A stretch of 64,000 nucleotides of DNA from Dromiciops gliroides (Eukaryota > Chordata > Mammalia > Microbiotheria > Microbiotheriidae): the NCBI RefSeq assembly GCF_019393635.1, contig NC_057866.1:9744223-9808222 (forward strand), given 5' to 3'. The position numbers and the translations under genes are program-made. The number at the start of each line of letters is the position of its first letter. Positions within the stretch are counted from its first letter, which is position 1. This document shows, one piece after another, positions 22,314 to 34,037 of this stretch. Under the pieces are notes generated by a model, which was not told where the DNA came from, did no database searches, and worked only from the letters and a program-made list of their open reading frames with translations.

Positions 22314-24390
22314 CACACACACACACATGAAACACAGATGCAAAGAGAGAATTAGAACCCCGATTTTTTTTCTTGGCATTATTCAATCCCCCATGAGGGG
22401 GATGAGATTCCATTAAGGAACCTCAGAATCTTTGTTATAAGATGGCCTTCAATACAAAAATGAATTTATATAAAAGTTGCCATATTAACTTCAGTTGTAA
22501 TGAAAGGTTCAGGAATGATATATAAAATATATTGAGGGATAAATTTTAAGAGAGTGGATATCAAATATCAAATAAGTTATAAAAACATTTTCAACTTCTA
22601 GCCATGTTCAAATGAATAAGCCCTAACAAAAAGTGAATGTCTCTTTAAGGCATTTGCAAAATTGACCATAATCTATGCTGATATACCTTTCCTTAACAGA
22701 GAAGTGAGACACAATTGTGGCATTAACTAAATAAAAAAATCATACCCTGGTTTTAAAATTCTTTGCGTCAATTGCCTAATTATCCCAATACATTATGAGA
22801 AATTAAAAGACCTTATCTTACACAGAAATATATAGCTAGTAACAGATGCCAAATCTAAATACTTAATTGTTAGTTGTTTTGAATATAGAAAGGATCAAAA
22901 TTCCAAACTAAAAAACTAACATGTTATAACTTTACCTCACTGTATTAACACAGATGTAATCCAGTATTAACCCAAGAAATAAGTGTCCAATATTATGTTT
23001 TTCACATAACATCAGACATGATTATAGGAAATTATCATAAAAGAATGGGAATAAAATTTCCCCCTAACTTCATGAAAATTTCAGACAAAAGTTGTATAGA
23101 TGCCCAATTGCATTGAGCCAGGTCCAAGGTTAGCCAGGAAGGATATTTTTCCATTCCATGTGTCATATTGGGGAAATTGAGTCAGGAGGATACTATCTCA
23201 GCCTTTGACAAAAGTTGTTCTCCCAGTCTTTCCCATGACAACTCCACCTGCATTTTATGCATGTAAAACCCTATAGGGTTGCTGGCATCATGGCTCATTG
23301 GCTCAAAAGCATTTCTTGAAGATCATACCTGGAGTCAGACTTAGAACATTATCAGTTAACATTCCCATAATGTCTTAGATGGCAAATTCCAATAATCAAT
23401 TTTTTTGGCATGAAATCACATCTCAAGGATCACATATCCTACATAAGTATTGACTATGATCCCACATTGATAACAGTAAGAAATTCATTACAGAAGAATC
23501 ACATCATATCTTGAAATAACTAGTACTTGTGCTAAGCAGATGCTTTTTTATCTCCTAAATTCAATAATTCACAAATGATTTTGCTTTACAATGTATAATA
23601 GCAAACAACAAAAGACTTGGGATGGGATGTATAAATCTAATAATCCCAAACTGTATACAGAGAACAGATTAGACAATGTTTCATATAATAGTAAAACAGT
23701 ATAACAGTTCCGTTATTAACCACATTCAAATGGACATAGAGACTACTGCTCTCAGAATCCCTTTAAACAATGGGAACAACTTTGAGGAGGCTCTTAGTTT
23801 GCATATATTTCTAGATATATTCTAATTTCAGATTTAATAACAAATGAGTAAAATCAGAGTTCCCATTAGGGTGACATAAGATAGCTCATAAGTTACTACT
23901 AATGTAACAGACTGTGCTGAAATCCTATTCCTTAAAACAAAAGCAAAAGAGGCTTCTGACTTTAACCTCACAACTTTGCAGATTCACATATTTGCTTCAA
24001 AAACTTGTTTACTTTTGTCCAATTATACTTATATTTTGAAAGGATGAAGTACTTTACCAAAAAAAAAGAAAGAAAGAAAGAAAAAGAATGAAGTACTTTA
24101 AGAATTGTATTTTCCACATTTCACAGTTTTCTGCACCAATTTAACTATTCCTTAGGCCAATAAATTCAGATCAAAACTGTGAGGTTTTCCTCACTCATAC
24201 TCATCGCAGTAATTCAGATGCTTTAATAGTAATTTAATAACTAATAGATTCAATATTACCATGGCAACCTTTTACTTTGTTTATCCTAGTAATAGATGGA
24301 CAGATTTAATGTCCAAACTTTCCCAAGGTAACCTCCCTGCCTTACTCCCAGAGACACTAGTCTTAGATCTCAGACATTTCTTCCATTGAC
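21910..24390. other. AT-rich SINE-free intergenic stretch
   Basis: About 2.5 kb without a recognisable SINE, L1 or exon apart from a TA/CA microsatellite at 22255-22326. Could be an old ERV interior or unique sequence; I see no reading frame that helps. Confidence 0.5.
22255..22326. repeat. (TA)n/(CA)n microsatellite
   Basis: ATATATACAT units, then TA run, then CA run. Confidence 0.88.
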
Positions 24391-24905
24391 TTCTAACTGC
24401 TGCTGTGTCTCCTAAAGAAGAGAAAATACTGCAAGCAGTGAGAAAAAAAGGAATTAAATACTGTGGAGCTCCAATAAGGATAAAACAAGATCTAGCAGCA
24501 TCTACATTAAAGGACCAGTGGGCATGGAATATGATATTCCAGAGGGCAAAGGAACTGGGACTACAGCCAAGAATCATGTACCCAGCAAAACTATGTATAA
24601 TCTTTCAGAGGAAAAAATGGGACTTCAATGAAAAAGAGAACTTTCAGACAGTTGTGATGAAAAGACCTGAACTGAATAGAAAATTTGACCTTTAAATACA
24701 AGACCCTGGAGAATCATAAAAAGGTAAACAGGAAAAAGAAATCATGAGGGACATTAAAAGGTTAAACTGTTTACATTCATACATGAGAAAATAATGCTTC
24801 TAACTCATAAGAACTTTTTCAGTAAGGAATACACAGAGGACACAGATCTGAACTGAATATGAAGGGATGGTATTTGTAAAGCATTTATTTTTTGCTTATT
24901 CCTGT

Positions 24906-25022
24906 TCTTTGTGGAGCAAACAGGGTGGGTTGTCTTATGTATGGGGCCAGATTTGGGCTCTTGGTCTCCTGGGTCTCCTTGGTCATAGGGCTGGTGCTTT
25001 GTCCACTGTGCCACCTAGCTAA
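24906..25022 (-). mobile_element. Diverged tRNA-derived SINE
   Basis: Antisense, only the tRNA-like head region (GGTGCTTTGTCCACTGTGCC, CACCTAGCT) is well kept. Confidence 0.65.
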
Positions 25023-25484
25023 CCCATGATGACATCTTTAAAATAGGGTTGAGGGGTAGGAGGAAGAGACTGGGGGAGGGGGAAGGGGAAAGGTAGACTG
25101 GGGAGGGGTAGCTCACATGAAGGAAACAAGAAAAAAGCTTATGGAGGGAAGGGGAAGAGGGGGAAGGAGTGGGGGAGTGAGTGAACCTTACTATCATCAG
25201 AATTTGCTCAAAGAGGGAATAACATACATACTCAAGTGGGTATTGTAATATATTTTTGCCATGAGGAAAAATGGGAGGGGAAGGAGATGGGGGGGTGAGG
25301 AGAAGAGGGGAAGTAGGGAAGGGAAGTTTGGGAGAGGGAGCTGTAAAAAGCAAAACACTTTCAAGGAAAGTGAAGATGTTCTGCATAACAGCACATGTAT
25401 GACATTTATTTAATTGCTTAATTTCATATGGAGAGTTGAGGAGGGAGGGAGGAAGAAAAATTTAGAAAACAGAATTAACTCAAA

Positions 25485-26400
25485 GACCTTAACCTCATCA
25501 GAGTGGGCTCAAGGAGGGCATAACATATACACCCAATTGAAAGTAGGAATCTATTTAACCCTACAGGAAAGTAGGAGAGAAAGAGGATAAGGACAGAAGG
25601 ATGAACAAAGGGAGGGTAGAGCAGGGGAGGGGATAGTCAGTAGCAAAAACACTTTTGAGGAGGAATAGGGCAAAATAAGATAGAAAATAGAGTAAATATT
25701 ATTGGAAGGGAACAGGATGGAGGGAAATAGTTATGATGATTGACTACAATGGCAAAACGTATGGTACCTACTCTGTTGGGCTATTGTGAAGAAAATTCTT
25801 TGTCAAGTTTAAGGTATATATAAACGTTTTGATGAACAGGACGCTATCAGGAAAACCTGGAAAGACCCACATGAACTGAAGCAGAGAGAAATGTACTGTA
25901 TACAAAATAACAGCATTAGTGTTAAGATGATCTACTGGGAATTAATTCAAAGGCTTTAATCTCATCAGAGTAGGCTCAAGGAGGGAATAACACACACACC
26001 CAGTAGGGAAGAGTAATCTATTTAACCTTACAGGAAAGTAGGAGGGGAAGAGGATAAGGAAGGAAGGGTGAATGAAGGGAGGGTAGAGTGGGGGAGGGAG
26101 CAGTCAGTAGCAAAACACTTTTGAGGAGGATTAGGGCAAAATAAGATAGACAATAGAATAAATATCATTGGAAGGGAATGGGATGGAGGGAAATAGTTAT
26201 GATGATTAACTACAATGTCAAAACATGTGGTACCTACTCTGCTGGGCTATTGTGAAGAAAATTCTATGTCAAGTTCAAGGTACTGTATAAAAATTATGAT
26301 GAATAGGATGCTATCAGAAAAACCTGGAAAGACCCACATGAACTGAAGCAGAGAGAAATGTACTATATACAAAATAATAGCATTAGTGTAAGATGATCTG
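25485..26400 (+). repeat. Tandem duplication of a ~450-bp unit
   Basis: Two head-to-tail units share CATCAGAGT.GGCTCAAGGA, TTTAACC.TACAGGAAAGTA, AAAACACTTTTGAGGAGGA, CTACAATG.CAAAAC.T, and AAACCTGGAAAGACCCACAT in the same order. A third, diverged copy of part of it is at 43640-43840. Confidence 0.85.
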
Positions 26401-27104
26401 CTAGGAAGCACGTGGTTATTTTCAGCAAAGCAATGATCCAATATAACTCTGAAGAACTTAGGCAAATTGTAATCCATCTACAGAGAAAGAACTGATGGTA
26501 TCTGAAAACAGACTGAAACACCTGTTTTTTGACAGTTCCTTAGTCTGAAGTTTAGTTTTTATCTGTTTTCTCTCATAACCTAGCTAATGTAGAGATGTTT
26601 TCCATGACTACTCATGTATAATTTATGTTGAATTGCTTAAGTTCTTGGGGTTGGAGTTGGGAAGGGAGGGAGGAAGAGAAGTTGGAACACAAAGTTTTTT
26701 TAAAAAAATTGATGCAAAATTTTGCTTTTACATGTAATTTGGAAAACAAAATTCTAAACCAAGCAAAGCCCCAAACTTAAAATGTACCTGGTATTTTCGC
26801 CAGGCAGGCAGTGGGGTCTAAGGGTTTGGTTTAATGCTGACAGGGTGTGGTTGTCTCCAGGCAGAAACCTTTGAGAGGGTTTGCAGAAGGTAATTAAATA
26901 ATTTGTAATTTGAACAGTTAGTGCTCTTGGGACAGTATTGCCCAATGGTTAGAGACAGGATTTCTATTTTTAGGAATAAAATTCTGTTCTTCATAATTTC
27001 TAACTCTTAACTAAAACCAAATCGCTGTTCTTTATTGAGCATGTGGCTAGATTTTAAAGTCTTAAAATAAAGATGAAGATATTTTAAAAGCTTCTTCTGT
27101 GCTT

Positions 27105-27244
27105 GGGGCAGCTAGGTGGCATAGTGGATAGAGCACTGGCCCTGGAGTCGGGAGTTCAAATCTGGCCTCAGACACTTAACACTTACTAGCTGTGTGACCC
27201 TGGGCAAGTCATTTAACCCCAACTGCCTCACTAAAAAAAAAAAA
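27105..27244 (+). mobile_element. tRNA-derived marsupial SINE
   Basis: Sense, A-tail. TSD AAGCTTCTTCTGTGCTT / AAGCTTCTGTGCTT. Confidence 0.92.
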
Positions 27245-27638
27245 AGCTTCTGTGCTTGGCCAACTTCACAGAAAACCATTGTTACTACCTTTTATATTTC
27301 TAAAAAAAGTTTTCTTTAAATTTAAAACATTCATCAGTCTTTTAGCAACTAAATCCATAACCCAAAAGAATCAAAGAAGAGTTTATACCCTAACAATATC
27401 TCTAATGCAATGAGTTATTAAATTCATATTAGGCACTTTTCTTGTACACACAGCAAATAATAATAAATTTCACTTAAAATGAGATAAGAATTAATTCAAT
27501 TACACTTGGATTTATATTCTAAATGATGTAATATGGAACCTTAATTTATAATTTAAATTAATATTTTACACAAGAGTTGTTTATTCCAAGAATTTCATAT
27601 TTCTTATTTTTCAGCTATTCCATTACAAATGTTTTTTT

Positions 27639-27800
27639 GTCTTGTTTTTTGGGTTTTTTTTGGGGGGCAATGGGGGTTAAGTGACTTGCCTAGGGTCACA
27701 CAGCTGGTAAGTGTCAAGTGTCTGAGGCCGGATTTGAACTCAGGTACTCCTGAATCCAGAGCCAGTGCTTTATCCACTGTGCCACCTAGCCGCACCCCCC
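27639..27800 (-). mobile_element. tRNA-derived marsupial SINE
   Basis: Antisense. Flanked by TTACAAATGTTTTT and CTACAAATGTTTTT. Confidence 0.9.
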
Positions 27801-27835
27801 CTCACTACAAATGTTTTTAAAAGTGGCAGTATGTA

Positions 27836-28602
27836 TGGGACAATTGCCTCAATTTACCCAAATAATTCGAGGAGATCACCAAGTCAAGCAGAGACAGATT
27901 TATTTCATTCTCATGAGAATGGGTGACCCCATGCAAGAGATGAGGAGCACACTGATGAGCTCATGAGTTGGGTTTTTATGTAAGTTTTGGGGGGGGGGGG
28001 CCCTCATGCACAGGGTGAGCTCACAATCTAACATCCAATCCTGTCTCACCCAGTATGCATGTTCAGCTCATGATCATGATATAGATGCATGCTCAGCTAC
28101 ATCTGAGAGCTGGGGGAAGGGGAGGGGGAAAGGGTGAAACCACTCCACCCATGTAAGGAAGGGGTAAGGGGGAAGAAGGGAGAGATGGTACCAGGATATG
28201 GTACTAGGAGCTAGGATTTAGAAATGCAAGAAGGGAGAGGTAGTATCAGGGTGGGTCTGCATTAACAAGAGACAGCTTTCCTGCTTGGTCATAGAACGAG
28301 GCGGGGGGGGGGGGGCGGTAAGAGGTGTGTTGTAGCAATGTATTGACTAACAATAACAGGGACTGGGGTTTTGGAGTGCAGGGGGGAGAGGGGGATGGTA
28401 CCAGTGTACACCAAGTTCAGTAAAGCAAGATACATGATTACTACAATATTCTGTTATTAACAATGGGATGAAACATGGACAGAATAATCTGGTAATAAGT
28501 TTCAGAGCCTGAACTGACTCAAGTCCAGCATATCCCACTCACAGTATATAACAGATTTTAACTATAATAAATCCCACTTCACTTAGGAACCAGTTCTTAT
28601 CA
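27836..28602 (-). mobile_element. Probable ERV 3' LTR (antisense)
   Basis: Antisense polyadenylation-like AGATTTATTTCATTCTCATG near the left end and G-rich blocks inside. The right (5') end reads TG ATAAGAACTGG on the minus strand, directly preceded by a polypurine tract (28620-28603, GGGGGGAAGGAGG). Contains two G runs (about 27990, 28302) that may be sequencing-sensitive. The left terminus is uncertain. Confidence 0.45.
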
Positions 28603-29190
28603 GATTCCTCCTTCCCCCCATATGAGAAACTGCCACATGGAACAAGAGGGGCTTAGGACATGTGGCATTCTCCATTTTAATTCCCTTGTAACTTTGTCAG
28701 TTGGCTTTCAAATCAAGCTACAAAATTTTCATTCTTGATCTTTCTACTTAAAACAAAATCAAACTTCCTTACACTCCCTCAGCATGCTTCAATCATCTGA
28801 AACTGGCACAGTGGATCCAGAGCAACTATCCAGAGACAAGTGAGGCTGAGAACATGTGGGTTACTTCCCTCCTGCAGTAGGCAGGGCTCATGTCCCCCAT
28901 TTGTCCTTAATCTTTTTTCACCTTCCATATTTATTTTTCTTTCCAAATTTTTCAAATCCATTACTCAGACTGCCCTCTTTCCTTTAACATTGTAACAGAT
29001 CTCAGATTGCACATACTGTCACTAAGCCAATATTTTCCCAAAGCCCTATTTTTCCAAAGTTAAACCCAGGGAATTCTCTTCATTAATCTGCCTATTGCAA
29101 AATTCAGGTGTTCTCTAGGAAATCCTTGATTGCTTAATTAACAGTTTTGAAAAATAAAAATTCATACTTACACCCCTTTTAATATCTGGA
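28603..29190 (-). mobile_element. Possible ERV 3' internal remnant with polypurine tract
   Basis: Sequence upstream of the LTR on the minus strand. The purine tract at its 3' edge supports a provirus end. Coding-like stretches are broken; the gene of origin is not identifiable. Confidence 0.3.
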
Positions 29191-29726
29191 GAGTTAACAC
29201 TTAATAATTTACAGATCAAGAGAACCTTCACCAGAAACTAGGCATGGACCAACATCTCACACCATATACCAAAGTAGAGTCAAAATGGGTACATGATCTA
29301 GGCATAAAGGGTGAAACCACAGGTAAACTACAAAGGGAATAGTTTGCTTGTAAGATCTATGGAGAGGGGAAAAATTTATGACCAAAGATAAGATAGAGAA
29401 CATTATGAAGTGCAAAATGGATCATTTTGATTGCATTAAGTTGAAAAGTTTTTGCAGAAGCAAAACCAATGCAACCAAGATGAAAAGGAAAGCAGCAATC
29501 CGAGAAACAATTTTTAATGTCAGTGTTTCTAATAAAGGACTCATTTCTAAAATATATAGAGAACTGAATCAAATATATAAGAATACAAGTCATTCCCTGA
29601 TTGAGAAATGGTCAAAGGATATGAACAGGCAGTTTTCAGATGAAGAAATTAAAGCTATCTACAGCCATATGAAAGTGTTCTCAATCACCACTGATAAGAG
29701 AAATGCAAATTAAAACTACTTTGAGG

Positions 29727-29877
29727 TGGGCAGTGAGGTGGTGCAGTGGGTAGAGCACCAGCCCTGAATTCAGGAGGTCCTGAGTTCAAATCTAGCCTCA
29801 GACACTTGACACTAACTAGCTGTGTGACCCTAGGTAAGTCACTCAACCCCAACTGTCTCACCAAAAAACCAAAACCC
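29727..29877 (+). mobile_element. tRNA-derived marsupial SINE
   Basis: Sense, inside L1. TSD AAACTACTTTGAGGT / AAACTACTTTAAGGT. Confidence 0.92.
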
Positions 29878-30233
29878 AAACTACTTTAAGGTACCACCTC
29901 ATATATATCTAGTTGGCTAATATGACAAAAAGGAAAATGATAAATGTTGGAGAAGACGTGGGAAAATTGGAATACTAATGAACTATTGGTGGAGTTGAGA
30001 ACTGATACAAACATTCTGGAGAGAAATTTGGAAACATGCCCCAAAGCATACAAAACTACATGTTCTCTGACCCAGAAATACTACTACTACATCTATATCC
30101 CAAAGAGATCATAAGAGAGGGAAAAGGACCTGATGTGGGGGTGGATTTAATTGATCAAATTGATCATGAGGCATCCCAAAGAATTACAAGACTCAGTGAC
30201 TCAGTTTCCCATTTTATTAAAAGACTGTGATAA

Positions 30234-30778
30234 GGGGAGGGAGGGAGAAAAATCTGAAACTGGAAAGCTTGTATAAACAAAAGTTGAGAACTATCTTTAC
30301 ATGTAACGGGAAAAAATAAAATACTTTATTAATTTTTTAAAAAAGTAATGTAAGGCGGTATTGTGCCATTTCCTCCCCCAATTTTAGTCTGTTTCCAGGC
30401 ACTCAATAGACCATTACTGAGATGCTTAAATTGATGTAGTTGGTTCATGTTTCTAAAACCTGATAGCACTGGTCCATTTTTTTTTTTTTTTAGTGAGGCA
30501 ATTGGGGTTAAGTGACTTGCCCAGGGTCACACAGCTAGTAAGTGTTAAGTGTCTGAGGCCGGATTTGAACTCAGGTACTCCTGACTCCAGGGCCAGTGCT
30601 CTATCCACTGCGCCACCTAGCTGCCCCTGGTCCATTTTTAACAAGCTATTTTCAACAAAAAATGGATCAGTGAGTTTGGGGCTTCAGTTATGGCTGAACT
30701 TTTCTAAATTAGTAGCTGTGTGGTTTAGACAAATGGTGTGAAAGAGAATAAAAGAAATTCTTTTATTAAAAAAAAAAA
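30234..30778 (+). mobile_element. 5'-truncated L1 with 3' transduction
   Basis: Begins with about 108 bp of L1 3' end (GGGAGGGAGGGAGAAAAATC to AAAATAAAATACTTTATTAA). It continues through about 420 bp of unrelated sequence holding a SINE, and ends GAGAATAAAAG...TTATT plus a 13-A tail. TSD AAGACTGTGATAA / AAGACTATGATAA. The uninterrupted LTR at 36974-37000 shows the two LTR halves belong together. Confidence 0.7.
30481..30627 (-). mobile_element. tRNA-derived marsupial SINE
   Basis: Antisense. TSD CTGGTCCATTTTT. Inside the transduced segment. Confidence 0.92.
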
Positions 30779-31223
30779 AAGACTATGATAACCACAGGGA
30801 GAACACCAAAAAGGAGAAAAGTGTCTTGAATAGGGAGATGGAAATGGTTATATTTATAGTGAGAAATGTAGGTTATTTCCTCATTATCCTAATCTCCTCC
30901 TTGTGGGAGATTCACATCCTACTTCGGCATTCCTGGGGTCCTAAGAAATCCCCCGAGTTGACTACCTTTCTCATTAGGGGTGTGTTTTGGGGGTTTAAAC
31001 ATCATAAGGTGAACCTAAGAACACATCTTGTCCTTCTGCGCATGTTCCTAAAACATGTTTAGACTTTTCAGACTCCAAGGGTCTCTCTGTTTAGGGTATC
31101 TCTTTACTTTAAGATCTGGTTTCTAGGTACAGTTTCTTTTTCCTGTCATCCAGGAATATTAATGGCTATTAATAGTTTATGGTCCTTGGCTACTGTTTCT
31201 TTAGGCTTCTGTTGATAGTGGTT

Positions 31224-31375
31224 TTTGTTTGTTTGTTTTTGTGGGGCAATGAGGGTTAAGTGACTTGCACAAGGTCACATAGCTTGTAAGTGTCAAGTGT
31301 CTGAGGCTGGATTTGAACTCAGGTCCTCCTGAATACAGGGCCAGTGCTTTATCCACTGTGCCACCTAGCTGCCCC
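31224..31375 (-). mobile_element. tRNA-derived marsupial SINE
   Basis: Antisense, TTTG-repeat tail. TSD TGATAGTGGTTT / TGATAGTATTTG. Inside the LTR. Confidence 0.92.
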
Positions 31376-32562
31376 TGATAGTATTTGTTGATACAGACTT
31401 CAACTTTCTTGGTTACTGTAAGAACTCAAACCTTAGTTTCTCTGTTAACCCTTCTGGCCTCCTCCATCAGACCCACATATACAAAAACATTTACAGCAGC
31501 TCTTTGTGGAAGCAAGGAATTGGAAATTGAGGAGATACCCATTAATTGAAGAAAAGCTAATCAAGTTGTGGTATATGAATATAATGGAATACTATTGTGA
31601 TATAAGAAATGATGAGCAGGCAGATTTCAGAAAAACCTGGAAAGACTTAAGTGGATTGATGCTGAGTGAAATGTGCAGAACCAGGAGAACATTGTATACA
31701 GTAACAGCAATATTGTGTGTTGATCGACTGTGATAGACAGCTCTTCTCAGCAATACAATGATCTAAGACAGTGCCAAAAGACTCATGATGGAAAATAATC
31801 TCCACATTCAGAACCAGAACTATGGAGTCTGAATGCAGATCGAAGCATACTATTTTTATTTTTGTAGTTTTTTTGTTTCTTCTTTCTTTTGCTTTTTTCT
31901 CTTTTGTTCTTATTCTTCTCTCACAATATGAATAATGTGGAAATATGTTTAACATGATTTTAATGTATAACCTATATCAGATTGCTTCCTGGCTTCAGGA
32001 GGAGGGAGGGAAGGGGGAGTAAGAAAAATTTGGAACTAAAAATCTTACAGAAATGAATGATGAAAACTATCTTTATATGTAATCAGAAAATAAAATACTA
32101 TTTTTAAAAAAGAGAGCTTTCACCAACATTACTTATTAAAAAACCAGCCTTAATAATGTTAATGCATTTGAAAGAAATCACTAAAGTCCTAAAAATTCTT
32201 ACATTTAAGGCTGTGTTATAAAAGCCCTGATCAAAGTATCTTAAACATTATTTTTGCCCTTAAACACATTGCCCTGATATATCGGGAGTGTGTGTGTGTG
32301 TGTGGGGGGGGGGCAAAGATACTTCTATAGATTTAATTTAATCATGCTGAAGTAGCTTTAAGTGACTCATTAATAAATCTCTCTTGAGATCATGGGCCTG
32401 CTCCTAAGACTCAGCTCCAGGAGATCACAGCCACTCAGAGGGAAAAATTCATGGCCTTTTCAAATCCCTTTCTTAGAAAACCCAATAGAACTGGACAGAA
32501 ACCCAGATAAACAAAAATATAGTGTTACTTTTCATAATGAATTTAAGATGTAGATATACTGG

Positions 32563-33243
32563 GCTCCCAAACTCATGACACGATCACTCCAAAAAACATC
32601 CAAATAATGCCATAGGAAAGTCCCCGGAGCAGCAAAACTCACAGAAAAATATGCTGAAATCATCTTCTAACCAAGAACGGCTTGGAAGGTCAGAAGGAGG
32701 GAGCTTCTGTGCTGATACAGGAGTGGAGTCCAAGCCCAAGTCACTCTGACACAGATCCAGTCCCTGGAAGGCCTCACCAGAGGAGACCCCCAGAGCCTCT
32801 GAATCAGCTGAAGTGCCAGTGTTGTCTGGAACTAAGCTCACAGTCTGGTGAGAGGGCTGAGCCCTGGGCAGGGGGGAGACTACAGGGGTCTATGCTGGTG
32901 CTAAGGCAGAACTTGGATTTTACACCCCTGCTGAGAATCAGGAGGTAGGCTTGAGTAGCAGTGGCCCAGGTGGGGGAGGGGTACAGGCTTGTCAGAGCTA
33001 ACAACCACAACACACGAAGCTGGTTGATTGGCAAGTTGGTCTGGGGTTATCTAGGGACCAGGAAACAGGCCGGGCAAGTGAAGAACCTGATTGTCCTTAA
33101 ATCTTACCACCTGGGACTTCTTAAGCCTGGGATACTGCAGCCTGGAAACAGTGCCCCACTTTAAGGAGCTAAAAGTTTAGTAAAAGAAAGGCAAGATGAG
33201 CCGACAGAGAAAGGTGAGGACCATAGAAAGTTTCTTCAGTAAC
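32563..33243 (+). mobile_element. L1/HAL1 5' fragment with TSD, 3'-truncated
   Basis: Starts at the family 5' end (GCTCCCAAACTCATGACACG), runs through the 5' UTR and the first 16 or so codons of ORF1 (MSRQRKVRTIESFFSN), and stops. Both sides carry a perfect 18-bp repeat AAGATGTAGATATACTGG (32545-32562, 33244-33261). There is no poly-A. Confidence 0.85.
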
Positions 33244-33454
33244 AAGATGTAGATATACTGGCAGACTTTTCTGCCAGAGCTACCTGACCTTATCCTGCAA
33301 GAGATTCTTGGACTATACTTGAGAAGGCAGGTCAACTTCAAAATAGTCCACAACCCCCAGGCCCCTTTCCCAAAAATATTTTGTGTGCAACGTACTCACC
33401 TCATTCTCCATAACTGCACGGAGGAGATATAGTGTTGAGAGTAACAGCTGTAGT

Positions 33455-33644
33455 AACAAACACTTGTTGCTGTTTGTCCTTTATCTCTAAGAGGACCATG
33501 ACATTGGGGTGATATCATGACTTGCAGTGAATTAGATTTAAGTGAGGGAGGGCTGGTCAAGGTCACTAACCTCACTCTCTCCTCCAGACCCATCTGGGTT
33601 CAGTGGAAAGATATACAGCAGGATGACTGCAGATGGTCCCAGAT
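33455..33644 (+). repeat. Dispersed marsupial repeat (TTTGTCCTTT family)
   Basis: GTTGCTGTTTGTCCTTTATC, AGAGGACCATGACATTGGGG, GACTTGCAGTGAATTAGATT. The same family occurs at 51640-51950 and 52525-52645. Name unknown. Confidence 0.6.
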
Positions 33645-33774
33645 GTTTAAGGCAATTGGAGTTAAGTGATTTGCCCAAAGTTACATAGCTATTAAGTGTC
33701 TGAGGTCCAATTTGAACTCAGGTCCTCCTGACTCCAGGGCCAGTGCTCTATCCACTGCACCACTTAGCTTCCCT
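33645..33774 (-). mobile_element. tRNA-derived SINE, diverged
   Basis: Antisense body without a clear poly-T tail. Confidence 0.8.
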
Positions 33775-33899
33775 GGCCATCAGATTTTTAATAAAAGGAT
33801 GGTCATATGGCTGTCTCTCTCAAATCAAAGACCCATAATGGCAGTTTATATAGCCTTCCAACTGTAGAAGGTTCATCATATAGCAACTGAATCTAAATG

Positions 33900-34037
33900 G
33901 TTTGTGAGGCAATTGGGGTTAAGTGACTTGCCCAGGGTTACACAGCTAGTAAGTGTTAAGTGTCTGAGGCCAGATTTGAACTCAGGTACTCCTGACTCCA
34001 GGGCCGGTGCTCTATCCACTGAGCCACCTAGCTGCCC
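33900..34037 (-). mobile_element. tRNA-derived marsupial SINE
   Basis: Antisense. Flanked by CAACTGAATCTAAATGG and CAATCAAATCTAAATTGG. Confidence 0.9.

Larger units (their letters stand above)
24395..26760 (+). mobile_element. HAL1-like (half-L1) element with tandem 3' units
   Basis: Begins in the L1 ORF1p C-terminal domain: EEKILQAVRKKGIKYCGAPI, then QPRIMYPAKL and MKRPELNRKFDL with a stop at about 24693. No ORF2 follows. Instead there are G/A-rich inter-ORF-like blocks, a roughly 450-bp unit repeated in tandem (25485-25930, 25935-26400), and an L1-type 3' UTR ending near 26760. ORF1 plus 3' UTR without ORF2 is the definition of half-L1 elements. A diverged SINE sits at 24906-25022. Confidence 0.65.
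30131..31469 (-). mobile_element. Solo ERV LTR (antisense), itself interrupted
   Basis: Minus strand starts TGATGGAGGAGG and ends CCACATCA. 4-bp TSD GACC on both sides (30127-30130, 31470-31473), rejoining the L1 perfectly. Same family as 36217-37093: shared blocks include GGTTCACCTTATGATG, CCCCCAAAACACACC-like, CCCTGTGGT and GTCACTGAGTCTTGTAATTC. Without inserts about 640 bp. Confidence 0.85.
29195..32112 (+). mobile_element. L1 3' portion, split by an LTR
   Basis: ORF2 C-terminal half in decayed frames: HSLIEKWSKDMNRQFSDEEI, a FWREIWK-type block, YPKEIIREGKGP at 30125. It resumes at 31474 with the downstream YTKTFTAAL-like block, a VVYEYN..LL..IRNDE block, 3' UTR and AATAAAATACT tail. Interrupted by a SINE (29727-29877) and an LTR (30131-31469). 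Confidence 0.8.

Noticed and set aside
24405..24695. 96-aa plus-strand ORF as a possible gene
   Set aside because: The QPRIMYPAKL and MKRPELNRKFDL motifs place it in L1 ORF1p.
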